A stretch of DNA of 64,000 nucleotides from the NCBI GenBank assembly GCA_000403255.2, contig KE159572.1:81001-145000 (forward strand), given 5' to 3'. The stretch is from Lachnospiraceae bacterium 3-1. GTDB taxonomy: Bacteria; Bacillota; Clostridia; Lachnospirales; Lachnospiraceae. Every line of letters begins with the position of its first letter. Positions within the stretch are counted from its first letter, which is position 1. The position numbers and the translations under genes were made by a program. Below, piece by piece: positions 17,503-26,052 of the stretch. Under the pieces are notes generated by a model. The model did not search any database. It was given only the letters and a program-made list of their open reading frames with translations, and was not told the origin of the DNA.

Positions 17503-18588
17503 ATGGAGAGGAATACATTATTAATTGTTGATGATATTGAAATAAACCGGGAAATGCTGAAATTTATTTTTGAAGAGCAGTTTGAGGTTCTGGAAGCTGA
17601 GGATGGTGAGACAGCCATTCAATTGCTGGAAGAAAAGCAAGAGCAGATTGTATTAATGTTTTTGGATGTCATTATGCCAGGTAAGTCTGGATTGGATGTG
17701 CTGGAATATATGGTGGAAAAGAAATATATAGATTATATACCAGTCATTATTATTACTGGGGAGGCTTCTGCAGATACTGAGTTAAAAGCGTACGAATATG
17801 GCGCCTCTGATATTGTATATAAGCCCTTTACCCCTAAAGTGGTTATGCGGCGTACCATGAATATTATTGAACTGTTTTCCCATAGAATTGACATTGAAAA
17901 GAAATTGGAAAAACGTACAAAACAGCTTCGGGAGAGCAGGGAGAAATTAAAAAAGAATAATGATTTTCTGATTAATGCCCTTAGTTCAGTCGTAGAATTT
18001 CGCAGCTTGGAATCTGGAGAACATATTCAGCGCGTGAAATATTATACCAGTGTGCTGTTGAAATATCTGGTTAAATTTTATCCAGAGTATGAGCTGTCAG
18101 AAGAAGATGTGGAATTGATTATTAGTGCATCGGCTTTACATGATTTGGGAAAAATTGCGATTCCAGACAGCATTTTATTAAAGCCAGGCAGACTGACCCA
18201 GGAAGAATTTGAAGAGATGAAAAAGCACACGGTTTATGGATGTGATCTTTTAGAGAAATTTAAGCAGGAAGAGGACAGCTTTTATCGTTATTGCTATGAT
18301 ATATGCAGATACCATCATGAACGGCATGATGGAAAGGGCTATCCTGATGGTTTGACGGGAGAAAATATTCCAATCTGCGCCCAGATTGTTTCTATTGCGG
18401 ATGTTTATGATGCATTAGTCAGCAAACGTGTGTATAAGGCGCCCTATGAGGTGAATGAAGCAGCACGTATGATTCTGGAAGGGGAGTGCGGCGTCTTTTC
18501 TCCTCAGATTCTGGATTGCTTTCAATTAGCAAAAGAAGAATTTTTCCAGGCCACCCAGACGAAACTGTCCTTTGCAGATGTTGGATAA
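17503..18588 (+). CDS. Response regulator with HD-GYP c-di-GMP phosphodiesterase domain
   Basis: A 361-residue cytoplasmic protein. The receiver domain (about 1-125) has the DD pair at 10-11, acceptor Asp55 and the Lys in YKPFTPK. A coiled linker leads to an HD-GYP domain: HIQRVKYY, the HD pair in ASALHDLGKIAIPD, KKHTVYGCDLLE, RYHHERHDGKGYPDGLTG (containing HHE and GYP) and IADVYDALVSKR. All metal-binding positions appear present, so it should break down c-di-GMP to pGpG or GMP under control of an unknown kinase. Transcription ends at the terminator 30 bp after the stop. Confidence 0.93.
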   Translation: MERNTLLIVDDIEINREMLKFIFEEQFEVLEAEDGETAIQLLEEKQEQIVLMFLDVIMPGKSGLDVLEYMVEKKYIDYIPVIIITGEASADTELKAYEYGASDIVYKPFTPKVVMRRTMNIIELFSHRIDIEKKLEKRTKQLRESREKLKKNNDFLINALSSVVEFRSLESGEHIQRVKYYTSVLLKYLVKFYPEYELSEEDVELIISASALHDLGKIAIPDSILLKPGRLTQEEFEEMKKHTVYGCDLLEKFKQEEDSFYRYCYDICRYHHERHDGKGYPDGLTGENIPICAQIVSIADVYDALVSKRVYKAPYEVNEAARMILEGECGVFSPQILDCFQLAKEEFFQATQTKLSFADVG

Positions 18589-18618
18589 TTAGGAGAGAAG
18601 TTAAAATTGCTTCATTGT

Positions 18619-18667
18619 AAAAAGAAATGCCACAAGAGTCAATAAACTCTATCGCATTTCTTTTTTT
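18619..18667 (+). terminator. Rho-independent terminator after the HD-GYP gene
   Basis: AAAAAGAAATGC (18619-18630) pairs with GCATTTCTTTTT (18654-18665), with an inner AGAGT/ACTCT stem, and runs into a T-tract. The T-tract also forms the left arm of palindromic repeat copy 2. Confidence 0.8.
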
Positions 18668-18731
18668 ATTTAATAGGAAAGACTGTGTTGATATAAAGCG
18701 TTAAAGTATATGACTTTCCTATAGATAAAAA
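18662..18731. repeat. Dispersed palindromic repeat, copy 2 (degenerate)
   Basis: The left arm TTTTTTATTTAATAGGAAAG (18662-18681) and right arm CTTTCCTATAGATAAAAA (18714-18731) still pair over ATAGGAAAG. The inner hairpin has decayed. It is abutted to the terminator of the HD-GYP gene. Confidence 0.6.
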
Positions 18732-18817
18732 GCATCAGGAATTTTGTGTTGAAATGTTCATAAATGTATTGACATTGTTGCACACAAATATATACTATAA
18801 AGATAGGAGGAAGCCCT

Positions 18818-18988
18818 ATGAAAAAGACAATTTCTATAAGCATACGGATGAGTGAAGAAGAATTGGAAAAATTAAAAACAGCCGCTAGATTGGAAGCATA
18901 TGCTTCATATAGTGAATTTATTAGAAGAACAGCTTTAATAGAGGCAAGGCACATTATTGAGAAGAATGGAGAAAAGAAGGATGACTAA
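18818..18988 (+). CDS. Small ribbon-helix-helix protein overlapping the methylase gene
   Basis: A 56-residue protein too short for most ORF callers. It begins TISISIRMSEEELEKLK and contains YASYSEFIRRTALIE, the classic strand - helix - helix layout of Arc/CopG/MetJ-like DNA-binding proteins. AGGAGG lies at 18805-18810, 7 nt before the ATG. Its last 8 bp overlap the chosen methylase start, so translation is probably coupled. It may repress the restriction-modification operon to delay expression, like a control protein; that role is inferred only from position. Confidence 0.75.
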   Translation: MKKTISISIRMSEEELEKLKTAARLEAYASYSEFIRRTALIEARHIIEKNGEKKDD

Positions 18989-20960
18989 TAAATCTATCAT
19001 AACTGTTCCTGAGGGGAAACTTTTAGATTTTATTACTAAAAAAATTGTCAATGATAATCCAGAAGAATATGTAAGGCAGAATATAGAGAAAGCTCTAGTT
19101 CGGCAGTATAAATATCATATCGAAGATTGTGCACCTGAAGTAACAATAAAAGTAGGGTCTGCAAATAAAAGAGTAGATATTGTAGTGTTTGAACCAGGAA
19201 GTCATCATAAACAAGAAAATGCTTTAATTTTAATTGAAACAAAGAAAGCTAAAACAAATCCACATGGAAAAAAGGATGGAATTGAACAATTAAAATCTTA
19301 TATGGCAGCATGTTTAAATGCTCAGTTTGGATTATGGACAAACGGAGATGATAGGCACTGTTTTGCGAAACGAAAAAGAGAAGGTACTTTTTTTTATGAA
19401 GAAATTCCTGAAATACCATCTTGTGGTCAAAGCGAGAATGATTTATATAAACCTAAGCGAAAAAATTTGCAAATTGCTACGGCAGATAATTTGATGTTTG
19501 CTTTTAGAAGATGTCACAATTATATTGCAGGTAATTCTGGTCTACATAAAACAGATGCATTTTGGGAACTTTTAAAGGTTATTTTTACTAAAATAGAGGA
19601 TGAACGCACAGGAGATTTGAATTTTTACGTAACACCAAGTGAATTAAAAAATTCATCTGCTTCAGTTACAACAAAAAGTCGTTTAGAGAAACTTTTTGAT
19701 GAAAAAGTTGTAAAAAAATATCCATCTATTTTTAATACAGATGAAACGAAAACGATAGAATTAACAGCAGATGTTCTTGCATATGTTGTTTCACAATTAC
19801 AAGGGTATTCATTATTGGCGTCGCCGGTTGATGTAAAAGGAGTTGCTTATGAAGAAATAGTGGGATCAAATCTTAGAGGTGACAGGGGAGAATTTTTTAC
19901 TCCAAGAAATGCATGTAAAATGGCCGTTGAGATGTTAAATCCGCAACCAGGAGAGAAGGTTATAGATCCATCATGTGGAACAGGAGGATTTTTAATCACT
20001 GCGATGAATCATGCCTTAAAACAACTTCGAGTAAATGAAACTGAATTGTGGGAGAATACGAATCACCCTAATCCATATGAATTAGAGGAATTTTTTAGAA
20101 AGCGTACAGAATATTTGTCAACATGCGTATTTGGAATTGATATTAATCCATCTCTGGTAAGAGCAGCCAAAATGAATATGGTTATGAATAATGATGGTTC
20201 TGGTGGATTATATCGGGAGAACAGCCTTACGAATCCTAATACATGGGATAATGAAACAAGAAAATATGTAAAATTGGAATCGTTTGATTTAGTATTTACA
20301 AATCCACCGTTTGGAGCAAGCATTTTAATAGATGATGTTAATATTCTCGAACAATACGATTTAGCTGCTGTATGGGATAAAACCGAAGACGGAAAACTTG
20401 TAGTTCGGAAAGATAAATCAAAAGAAGTGATTCTTCAAACAAGTATGCCGCCAGAAATTTTGTTTATTGAAAGATGTATTCAACTTTTGAAACCAGGTAC
20501 TGGTCGCATGGCGATGGTTATACCTAATGGTATACTTAATAATCCCTCTTTGGAATATGTCAGATATTGGTTATTAAAAAATGTTCAAGTCTTGGCAGTG
20601 GTTGATATGCAAAGGGATCTTTTTCAGCCTGGGAATGATACTCAGACATCAATGGTTTTTATGAGGAGATTTGATAAGAATGAAAAAGCGCAGGCAGAAA
20701 AAGAAAATATTAATTATCCCATTTTTATGGCTGTAGCAGAAAAGATTGGACATGACAAAAGAGGCACAGTTATATATAAAAAAGATTCTGATGGAAAGGA
20801 GATTATTTCTCATGGTATAAATGCAGAAGAAATCTTAGATCTTGTATCAGGGCAGACAATAATTGTTGATTCTGGTACAGATGATCGAGTGGTAGATGAT
20901 GATATGCCAGAAGTCGTTCAGGCTTATAGGAAATGGCAGGGTGAAGTATATGAAAGTTGA
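18981..20960 (+). CDS. Type I-like N6-adenine methylase with N-terminal nuclease-like domain
   Basis: A 659-residue protein. The N-terminal ~150 residues resemble the HsdR N-terminal PD-(D/E)XK domain: D66 in KRVDIVVF, then E86 and K88 in ALILIETKK, and a conserved QLKSYMAACLNAQFGLWTNG stretch. The rest is an HsdM-like methylase with a helical N-domain, SAM motif I DPSCGTGGF (329-337), a GIDINP acidic motif and NPPF (441-444). It would methylate adenine at sites set by the S subunit encoded just downstream (11-bp overlap). No hsdR helicase gene is nearby, so cleavage, if any, would have to come from the fused domain, as in BcgI-like enzymes. ATG 18981 has GGAG 9 nt upstream; two upstream in-frame starts exist. 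Confidence 0.85.
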   Translation: MTNKSIITVPEGKLLDFITKKIVNDNPEEYVRQNIEKALVRQYKYHIEDCAPEVTIKVGSANKRVDIVVFEPGSHHKQENALILIETKKAKTNPHGKKDGIEQLKSYMAACLNAQFGLWTNGDDRHCFAKRKREGTFFYEEIPEIPSCGQSENDLYKPKRKNLQIATADNLMFAFRRCHNYIAGNSGLHKTDAFWELLKVIFTKIEDERTGDLNFYVTPSELKNSSASVTTKSRLEKLFDEKVVKKYPSIFNTDETKTIELTADVLAYVVSQLQGYSLLASPVDVKGVAYEEIVGSNLRGDRGEFFTPRNACKMAVEMLNPQPGEKVIDPSCGTGGFLITAMNHALKQLRVNETELWENTNHPNPYELEEFFRKRTEYLSTCVFGIDINPSLVRAAKMNMVMNNDGSGGLYRENSLTNPNTWDNETRKYVKLESFDLVFTNPPFGASILIDDVNILEQYDLAAVWDKTEDGKLVVRKDKSKEVILQTSMPPEILFIERCIQLLKPGTGRMAMVIPNGILNNPSLEYVRYWLLKNVQVLAVVDMQRDLFQPGNDTQTSMVFMRRFDKNEKAQAEKENINYPIFMAVAEKIGHDKRGTVIYKKDSDGKEIISHGINAEEILDLVSGQTIIVDSGTDDRVVDDDMPEVVQAYRKWQGEVYES

Positions 20961-22326
20961 AACAATATATAAGAGTGATTTTACAGAAAATCATCGTTTA
21001 GATTCTTCCTTTTACCTTTCATCAGGTGCAACTGCTGATAGGATTATAAAAAATTATATAAAAAGTGGAGAATATATTTGTTTAGGAGATAAGGGGCTTG
21101 CCAATGTGTGGCAGCCAGGAAGAAATATTATAGCGTATGCAGGGGAAAACGAGGAATATGTGCCGTATTTGCAACCATATGATATCTTGGAATATATGCC
21201 AATAGAAAGGTCAAGACTGTCATCCCATCAAAATGATATTGATTCGTTGCGTGTCGAAAAAGGTACTATTCTACAGACATGTTCAGGAAGAAATTTGGGA
21301 CCGCTAGTCATATCAGATAAATATTTAGAGAAGTTTGTTTTTGGAAGTGATTTAATTCGAATCAAAATATATGATGAGGAAATAAAGTATTATGTATATG
21401 CTTTTTTTCTACATGGATAGGTCAGGCGCTTTTGCATTCTAATAAGACAGGATCTGTTGTAGATCATTTGAGCAGAAAAGATATTATGAAAATAAAGATT
21501 CCAATGATTCATAAAAGTCAAAGAAACCATATTGTGAGTTTGATAAAAAAATCTCATGAATGCATGGCAACAGCAAGAGAAAGATTAGATGAATTAAAGA
21601 CAGAATTTGTTGAGAAGAGCAAGGTTGTTTATAATAAGCGCTATCTTCGTAATGGATGGACAGTGGCATTTAATGAACTATCGGGAACCAATAGAATAGA
21701 TGCTGCTTATTATGATCCAGACATGTTTGAAGCAACTATGCAATTAAGAAAGAATGGTGGAATCGAATTAGGAACAATGGCTGATGTAATTAAGCCTGCT
21801 GGAAGGTATAAAACTAATTATGTAGAAAAAGGGTATGGTAAGCCTTTGATTTCTGGAAGGCAATTGTTACAATACCAAATAGTAGGGCTAAAATATTTGC
21901 CATTTAATGAAGAAAATACGTTTGAAAGGTTTAAATTGAAAGATGGATATATTGCATACCCTGCAGATGGAAGGGTTGAGGGAAGACTTGGTACACCTGT
22001 TATGATTACAAAAAATAGAAATGGGTGGTATGCTAGTGGACATATTGGAAGGATAATTGCTCATAAAGGAGTTAAGAATGGTTATTTGTATTTATCATTC
22101 ATCATTCATACATCCAGTGGTACAAGCTCAATTATCAGCTTTAGCATGTGGATCAGTTGTAGATGCAGTATATCCAGAAGATGTTGAAAAAGTAATTATT
22201 CCACCGTGTATAGATTTTCCATATGATGAGGTAGAACGGGCATGGCATTTGTTTGATGAGGCAGAAAAATTAAAAATAGAGGCGTGCGATGAATTGCTTC
22301 AGATTATTAATAACAAAAGAATATAG
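20950..22326 (+). pseudogene. hsdS: Specificity subunit gene (hsdS) with two frameshifts at slippage-type sites
   Basis: Reading begins at ATG 20950 (VETIYKSDFTENHRLDSSFY). At T7 (21402-21408) the frame breaks and a stop follows at 21418-21420; one extra T would restore YAFFSTWIGQALLHSNKTGS. The second section runs to about 22100. There a 7-bp tandem duplication TCATTCA x2 (22095-22108) breaks the frame again; removing one unit restores YLYLSFIHPVVQAQLSALA and the frame continues to 22326. Repaired, the protein has about 456 residues, normal for HsdS, with two target-recognition regions each ending in a conserved helix (for example RKDIMKIKIPMI and PEDVEKVIIPP). It is off as sequenced. Both lesions are of a kind that can revert. 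Confidence 0.85.
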
Positions 22327-22394
22327 CAAATGATAGTAATGCCATGGAGTAATATTATGACAAAGTTGAGAAAAGTTAAAATTGTTGAAAGTTC

Positions 22395-22423
22395 TTGCAT
22401 TTCTCCTATACCTATGTTATAAT
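22395..22423 (+). promoter_or_regulatory. Sigma-A promoter of rplS
   Basis: TTGCAT (22395-22400), exactly 17 bp, TATAAT (22418-22423). The leader is about 70 nt with AGGAGG just before the ATG, long enough for an L19-type autoregulatory leader, though I could not define one. Confidence 0.75.
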
Positions 22424-22502
22424 ACGAATCTGTGAGACAAGAAAACGATGGTCCTCTGTTACGAAAGGTATTAAGAACATCCAATGAAATAGGAGGTCAC
22501 AA

Positions 22503-22856
22503 ATGAACGCAACAGAAATTATCAAAGGTATTGAACAGGAACAGTTAAAAGAGAATGTTGATGAATTCCGGGTAGGTGATACCGTAAAGGTTTATGGTAA
22601 GATTAAGGAAGGAAATCGTGAAAGAATTCAGGTCTTTGAAGGCATTGTGTTGAAGAGACAGGGAGGAAGCAGCCGGGAGACATTTACCGTAAGAAAGTTC
22701 TCCAATGGTGTTGGTGTTGAGAAGACATGGCCGTTGCATTCTCCGAATGTTGAGAAGATTGAAGTAGTTCGCCGCGGTAAAGTAAGACGTGCGAAGCTGA
22801 ATTACCTGAGAGGCCGTGTAGGTAAGAGAGCAAAAGTAAAAGAATTGGTAAAATAA
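22503..22856 (+). CDS. rplS: 50S ribosomal protein L19
   Basis: A 117-residue ribosomal protein at the 30S-50S interface. The family blocks [52 protein letters not shown] and [16 protein letters not shown] are all present and length is normal. It has its own promoter and terminator. It begins the conserved Firmicute order rplS - lepB - rbgA - rnhB. Confidence 0.98.
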   Translation: MNATEIIKGIEQEQLKENVDEFRVGDTVKVYGKIKEGNRERIQVFEGIVLKRQGGSSRETFTVRKFSNGVGVEKTWPLHSPNVEKIEVVRRGKVRRAKLNYLRGRVGKRAKVKELVK

Positions 22857-22872
22857 TTCAGGTAGAAGGATA

Positions 22873-22907
22873 GAAGGGACAACTACGATTGTATTTGTCC
22901 CTTTTTG
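22873..22907 (+). terminator. Rho-independent terminator after rplS
   Basis: AAGGGACAA (22874-22882) pairs with TTGTCCCTT (22895-22903) and runs into a T-tract (CTTTTTGG). Confidence 0.85.
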
Positions 22908-22988
22908 GTTAAGAATTGAAGGAACAATTATCCTATGTCATCTAACACATTGATATTGTGACAGTTCCTTAGGAAGCTTAGAGGGAAA

Positions 22989-23570
22989 ATGAGAAGAACA
23001 TCGGGATTGAATTTTAATCGAAGGAAAAAAAAGGTAAATACAGGGTTGTTACGGGAAATTGCAGTCTGGGTAGGTGAAATCTTGCTGACAATACTGATTG
23101 CAATGACTTTGGTGTTGTCTGTGGGATTTTGCATTTCGGTGGTAGGGCCATCCATGTCTCCTACCTTGGAAAATGGGGAAAAAATATTGGTCAACCGCAT
23201 AGGCTATAAGTTGTTTGATCCAAAACGGAATGACCTGATTGTATTTTTGCCCAATGGAAATGAAAAGTCCCATTATTATATTAAACGTGTGATTGCTCTG
23301 CCGGGAGACAGAGTGCAAATCAATGAAGGTACAATTTATATCAACGGAGAGCCCTTGGAAGAAAAAGTGGCAGTTTCTGCTATTGAGAATCCATTGCTTG
23401 CAGAAGATGAAATTGTTATAGGGGAAGATGAGTATTTTGTTTTGGGGGACAATCGTAACAATAGTGAAGACAGCCGTTATGCCAGCATTGGCAATGTGAA
23501 AAAAGAACATATTGTAGGAAAGGCATGGTGTATTGTTTCTCCTTGGAGCAGATTTGGATTATTGAAATAG
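22989..23570 (+). CDS. lepB: Signal peptidase I (first of two)
   Basis: A 193-residue membrane-bound signal peptidase of the short Gram-positive type. A basic N-terminus is followed by one membrane helix (about 25-50). The catalytic dyad is Ser55 in GPSMSPTL and Lys99 in YYIKRVIALPGD. Box E, LGDNRNNSEDSRY, lies near residue 150. It cleaves signal peptides outside the membrane. GAGGG precedes the ATG. Signal peptidase genes on both sides of rbgA are a recurring clostridial arrangement. Confidence 0.95.
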   Translation: MRRTSGLNFNRRKKKVNTGLLREIAVWVGEILLTILIAMTLVLSVGFCISVVGPSMSPTLENGEKILVNRIGYKLFDPKRNDLIVFLPNGNEKSHYYIKRVIALPGDRVQINEGTIYINGEPLEEKVAVSAIENPLLAEDEIVIGEDEYFVLGDNRNNSEDSRYASIGNVKKEHIVGKAWCIVSPWSRFGLLK

Positions 23571-23591
23571 AAGGAAAGCAAATGAGAAGCA

Positions 23592-23659
23592 TTTTTTATT
23601 CTACAGGAAAGACCTTGTCACGCTAACGCGTGAAAGTATCTTTCCTGTAGAATAAAAAA
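23592..23659. repeat. Dispersed palindromic repeat, copy 3
   Basis: Arms TTTTTTATTCTACAGGAAAG (23592-23611) and CTTTCCTGTAGAATAAAAAA (23640-23659) pair perfectly, with the same inner TCACGC-TAAC-GCGTGA hairpin as copy 1. A T-to-C change in the left arm is matched by A-to-G in the right arm compared with copies 1 and 5. A short version of the GC-rich extension (GCTCTTACCGCACTGCGGCG) follows and abuts the ribosome binding site of rbgA. Confidence 0.9.
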
Positions 23660-23705
23660 GCTCTTACCGCACTGCGGCGGGTCGCTTTCGATTAGGAGGT
23701 TATGT

Positions 23706-24551
23706 ATGCATTTTCAATGGTATCCAGGGCATATGACGAAAGCAAAGCGTCAGATGCAGGAGGATATAAAATTAATAGACTTGGTGATTGAGTTGGTGGA
23801 TGCCAGAATTCCTCTCAGCAGCCGCAATCCTGACATTGATGAGTTGGGAAAACAGAAGGCAAGGCTGATTTTGATGAATAAGGCAGATCTTGCCGATGAG
23901 GAGCAAACAAGGGAATGGTCTGAATATTTCAGAAACAAGGGCTGTTTCGTGGTAAAAGTGGATGCAAGAGCGAAAGCAGGAATGAAAAAAATCAATGATG
24001 TGGTGATGGAGGCCTGCCAACAGAAAATTGAACGGGATAGAAAACGTGGAATTAAGAATCGTCCAGTGCGTGCCATGGTGGTGGGAATTCCAAATGTAGG
24101 AAAATCTACATTTATTAACACATATGCAGGGAAGGCATGCGCCAAAACAGGAAATAAGCCAGGAGTTACCAAAGGAAAACAGTGGATACGGCTGAATAAA
24201 AATGTGGAGTTGTTAGATACACCAGGGATTTTATGGCCCAAATTTGAAGATCAGCAGGTCGGACTGTATCTTGCATTGATTGGTTCCATAAAAGATGAAA
24301 TTTTAAATATTGACGAACTTTCCTTAGAATTGATCAAGGTTTTGAAAGAGCATTATCCGGGAATTTTGGCAAGTCGGTATGAAGTAAATGAAGAACAGGA
24401 ACCAGCAGAATTGCTAAAGCAGATTGCCCAAAACCGTAATTGTATAAAAAAGGGAAATGAGCTGGATTACAGTAAGGCAGCAGCTCTTGTGGTGGATGAA
24501 TTCCGAAGCGGACGATTAGGAAAAATAACTCTTGAATTTCCAGGAAACTAG
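23706..24551 (+). CDS. rbgA: Ribosome biogenesis GTPase RbgA (YlqF)
   Basis: A 281-residue circularly permuted GTPase needed for a late step in 50S subunit assembly. The G motifs come in permuted order: G4 LMNKADL (about residues 57-63), G5-like region, then G1 GIPNVGKST (about 128-136), and G3 LLDTPGILWPK (about 174-184). The C-terminal helical domain is of normal length. AGGAGG lies at 23695-23700. The palindromic repeat directly upstream may influence its expression. Confidence 0.96.
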   Translation: MHFQWYPGHMTKAKRQMQEDIKLIDLVIELVDARIPLSSRNPDIDELGKQKARLILMNKADLADEEQTREWSEYFRNKGCFVVKVDARAKAGMKKINDVVMEACQQKIERDRKRGIKNRPVRAMVVGIPNVGKSTFINTYAGKACAKTGNKPGVTKGKQWIRLNKNVELLDTPGILWPKFEDQQVGLYLALIGSIKDEILNIDELSLELIKVLKEHYPGILASRYEVNEEQEPAELLKQIAQNRNCIKKGNELDYSKAAALVVDEFRSGRLGKITLEFPGN

Positions 24552-24617
24552 CGATAGAATAAAAAGAGCGAAAGGGAATTTGTTCGCATAGATGATTCAG
24601 AAAGAGAAGTTGTGGGT

Positions 24618-25223
24618 ATGAGGAAAAAGGAAGACAAGAATATAGATAGAAAGCAAAAAAATCAAGAGCAGTCCTCAGATGAAAAATCAGGACTCGTCAA
24701 GGAAACCGTGAATTTTATATTGTATATTGCAATTGTATTTTTGATGACCTATTTGGTCATTCATTACGTCGGGCAGCGCACTCAGGTGAGTGGAACTTCT
24801 ATGGAATATACGCTGAGTGATGGAGATAATTTGATTGTGGATAAAATTAGTTATCGATTCCATGACCCAGAGCGTTTTGATATTATTGTTTTTCCATTTC
24901 AGTATGAGGAGGATACTTATTATATTAAGAGAATTATAGGGCTGCCAGGGGAAACGGTACAAATCGATGAGGCAGGGAATATTCTTATTGATGGAGAGGT
25001 ACTGGAGGAATCCTATGGCAGAGAGGTCATGCTAGAACAAGGCCAGGCAGCAGAACCTATAGAATTAGGTGAGGATGAATATTTTGTTCTGGGAGATAAT
25101 CGGAATGCCAGCTCAGATAGCAGAGAGCCAAGGGTTGGTCTGATTCATCGAAAGGATATTGTTGGAAGAGCATGGCTTCGTATTTATCCATTTGATAGTT
25201 TTGGCTTTATCAGACATCAGTAA
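24618..25223 (+). CDS. lepB: Signal peptidase I (second of two)
   Basis: About 201 residues. A long basic and polar N-terminal tail (1-28) is followed by one membrane helix (about 31-50). The dyad is Ser61 in VSGTSMEYTL and the Lys in YYIKRIIGLPGE. Box E reads LGDNRNASSDSRE. It differs enough from the first copy to suggest separate substrates. An alternative GTG start lies two codons earlier at 24612; I chose the ATG. The downstream rnhB start follows by 13 bp, so the genes are co-transcribed. Confidence 0.93.
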   Translation: MRKKEDKNIDRKQKNQEQSSDEKSGLVKETVNFILYIAIVFLMTYLVIHYVGQRTQVSGTSMEYTLSDGDNLIVDKISYRFHDPERFDIIVFPFQYEEDTYYIKRIIGLPGETVQIDEAGNILIDGEVLEESYGREVMLEQGQAAEPIELGEDEYFVLGDNRNASSDSREPRVGLIHRKDIVGRAWLRIYPFDSFGFIRHQ

Positions 25224-25236
25224 AGAGGAGAGAACC

Positions 25237-26001
25237 GTGGAGGAACGAAAGAAAATTTGTGAGATCAAAGAAGAATTACAGGCAGCAGAGGAGACGATGC
25301 TGCCTTCTTTTATTTCCAGGTATGAAGGAGATGAAAGAGCAGGCGTTAAAAAACTGCTGCACCAGGCCAGGAAGCAGTTGGAACAGTTGGAAAAAGAGAG
25401 GCAAAGAATCGAAAGTCTTAAAAAATATGAACGACAGTATGAACATGTGGGATATGTGTGCGGCATTGATGAAGTAGGAAGAGGTCCTTTGGCTGGTCCA
25501 GTAGTGGCAGGAGCGGTGATTTTGCCCAAGGATTGTAGGATTCTTTATATCAATGATTCCAAAAAGCTCAGTGAAAAAAAGAGAGAAGAGCTCTACGATG
25601 TGATTATGGAACAGGCGGTGGCCACAGGAATTGGCATGGCAGGCCCGAAGCGAATTGATGAAATCAATATTTTACAGGCTACCTATGAAGCCATGCGCCA
25701 GGCTATTCAAAATTTATCTGTTACACCCGATATATTATTAAATGATGCAGTGACGATTCCCAAGGTGGAGCTTCCCCAGATACCGATTATAAAAGGGGAT
25801 GAAAAAAGTCTTTCCATTGGGGCTGCAAGCATCATCGCGAAAGTAACTAGGGACAGATTGATGGTGGAATATGATAAAATTATGCCGGAATATGGGTTTG
25901 CCCGGAACAAGGGATATGGCTCCAAGGAACATTTAGAAGCAATCAAAAAGTATGGACCATCTCTCATACATCGTCAGTCCTTCATAAAATCTTATGTGTA
26001 A
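25237..26001 (+). CDS. rnhB: Ribonuclease HII
   Basis: About 254 residues. An N-terminal ~70-residue charged helical extension, as in Bacillus RNase HII, precedes the catalytic domain. Active-site carboxylates sit in GIDEVGRGPLAGPVVAGAV (D and E), LNDAVTIP, and GDEKSLSIGAASIIAKVTRD. It removes ribonucleotides from RNA-DNA hybrids. I chose GTG at 25237, with AGGAG 6 nt upstream, because the longer frame would run back into the signal peptidase gene. Confidence 0.94.
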   Translation: MEERKKICEIKEELQAAEETMLPSFISRYEGDERAGVKKLLHQARKQLEQLEKERQRIESLKKYERQYEHVGYVCGIDEVGRGPLAGPVVAGAVILPKDCRILYINDSKKLSEKKREELYDVIMEQAVATGIGMAGPKRIDEINILQATYEAMRQAIQNLSVTPDILLNDAVTIPKVELPQIPIIKGDEKSLSIGAASIIAKVTRDRLMVEYDKIMPEYGFARNKGYGSKEHLEAIKKYGPSLIHRQSFIKSYV

Positions 26002-26052
26002 AAGAAGTTTGAAAGTTTCATAACTTTTCTTGTAGAAAGGCAGTGAGTAGAA

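Noticed and set aside
22424..22502. L19 leader RNA upstream of rplS
   Set aside because: A leader of suitable length exists, but I could not identify the structured elements of the known family by eye. An Rfam search would decide.
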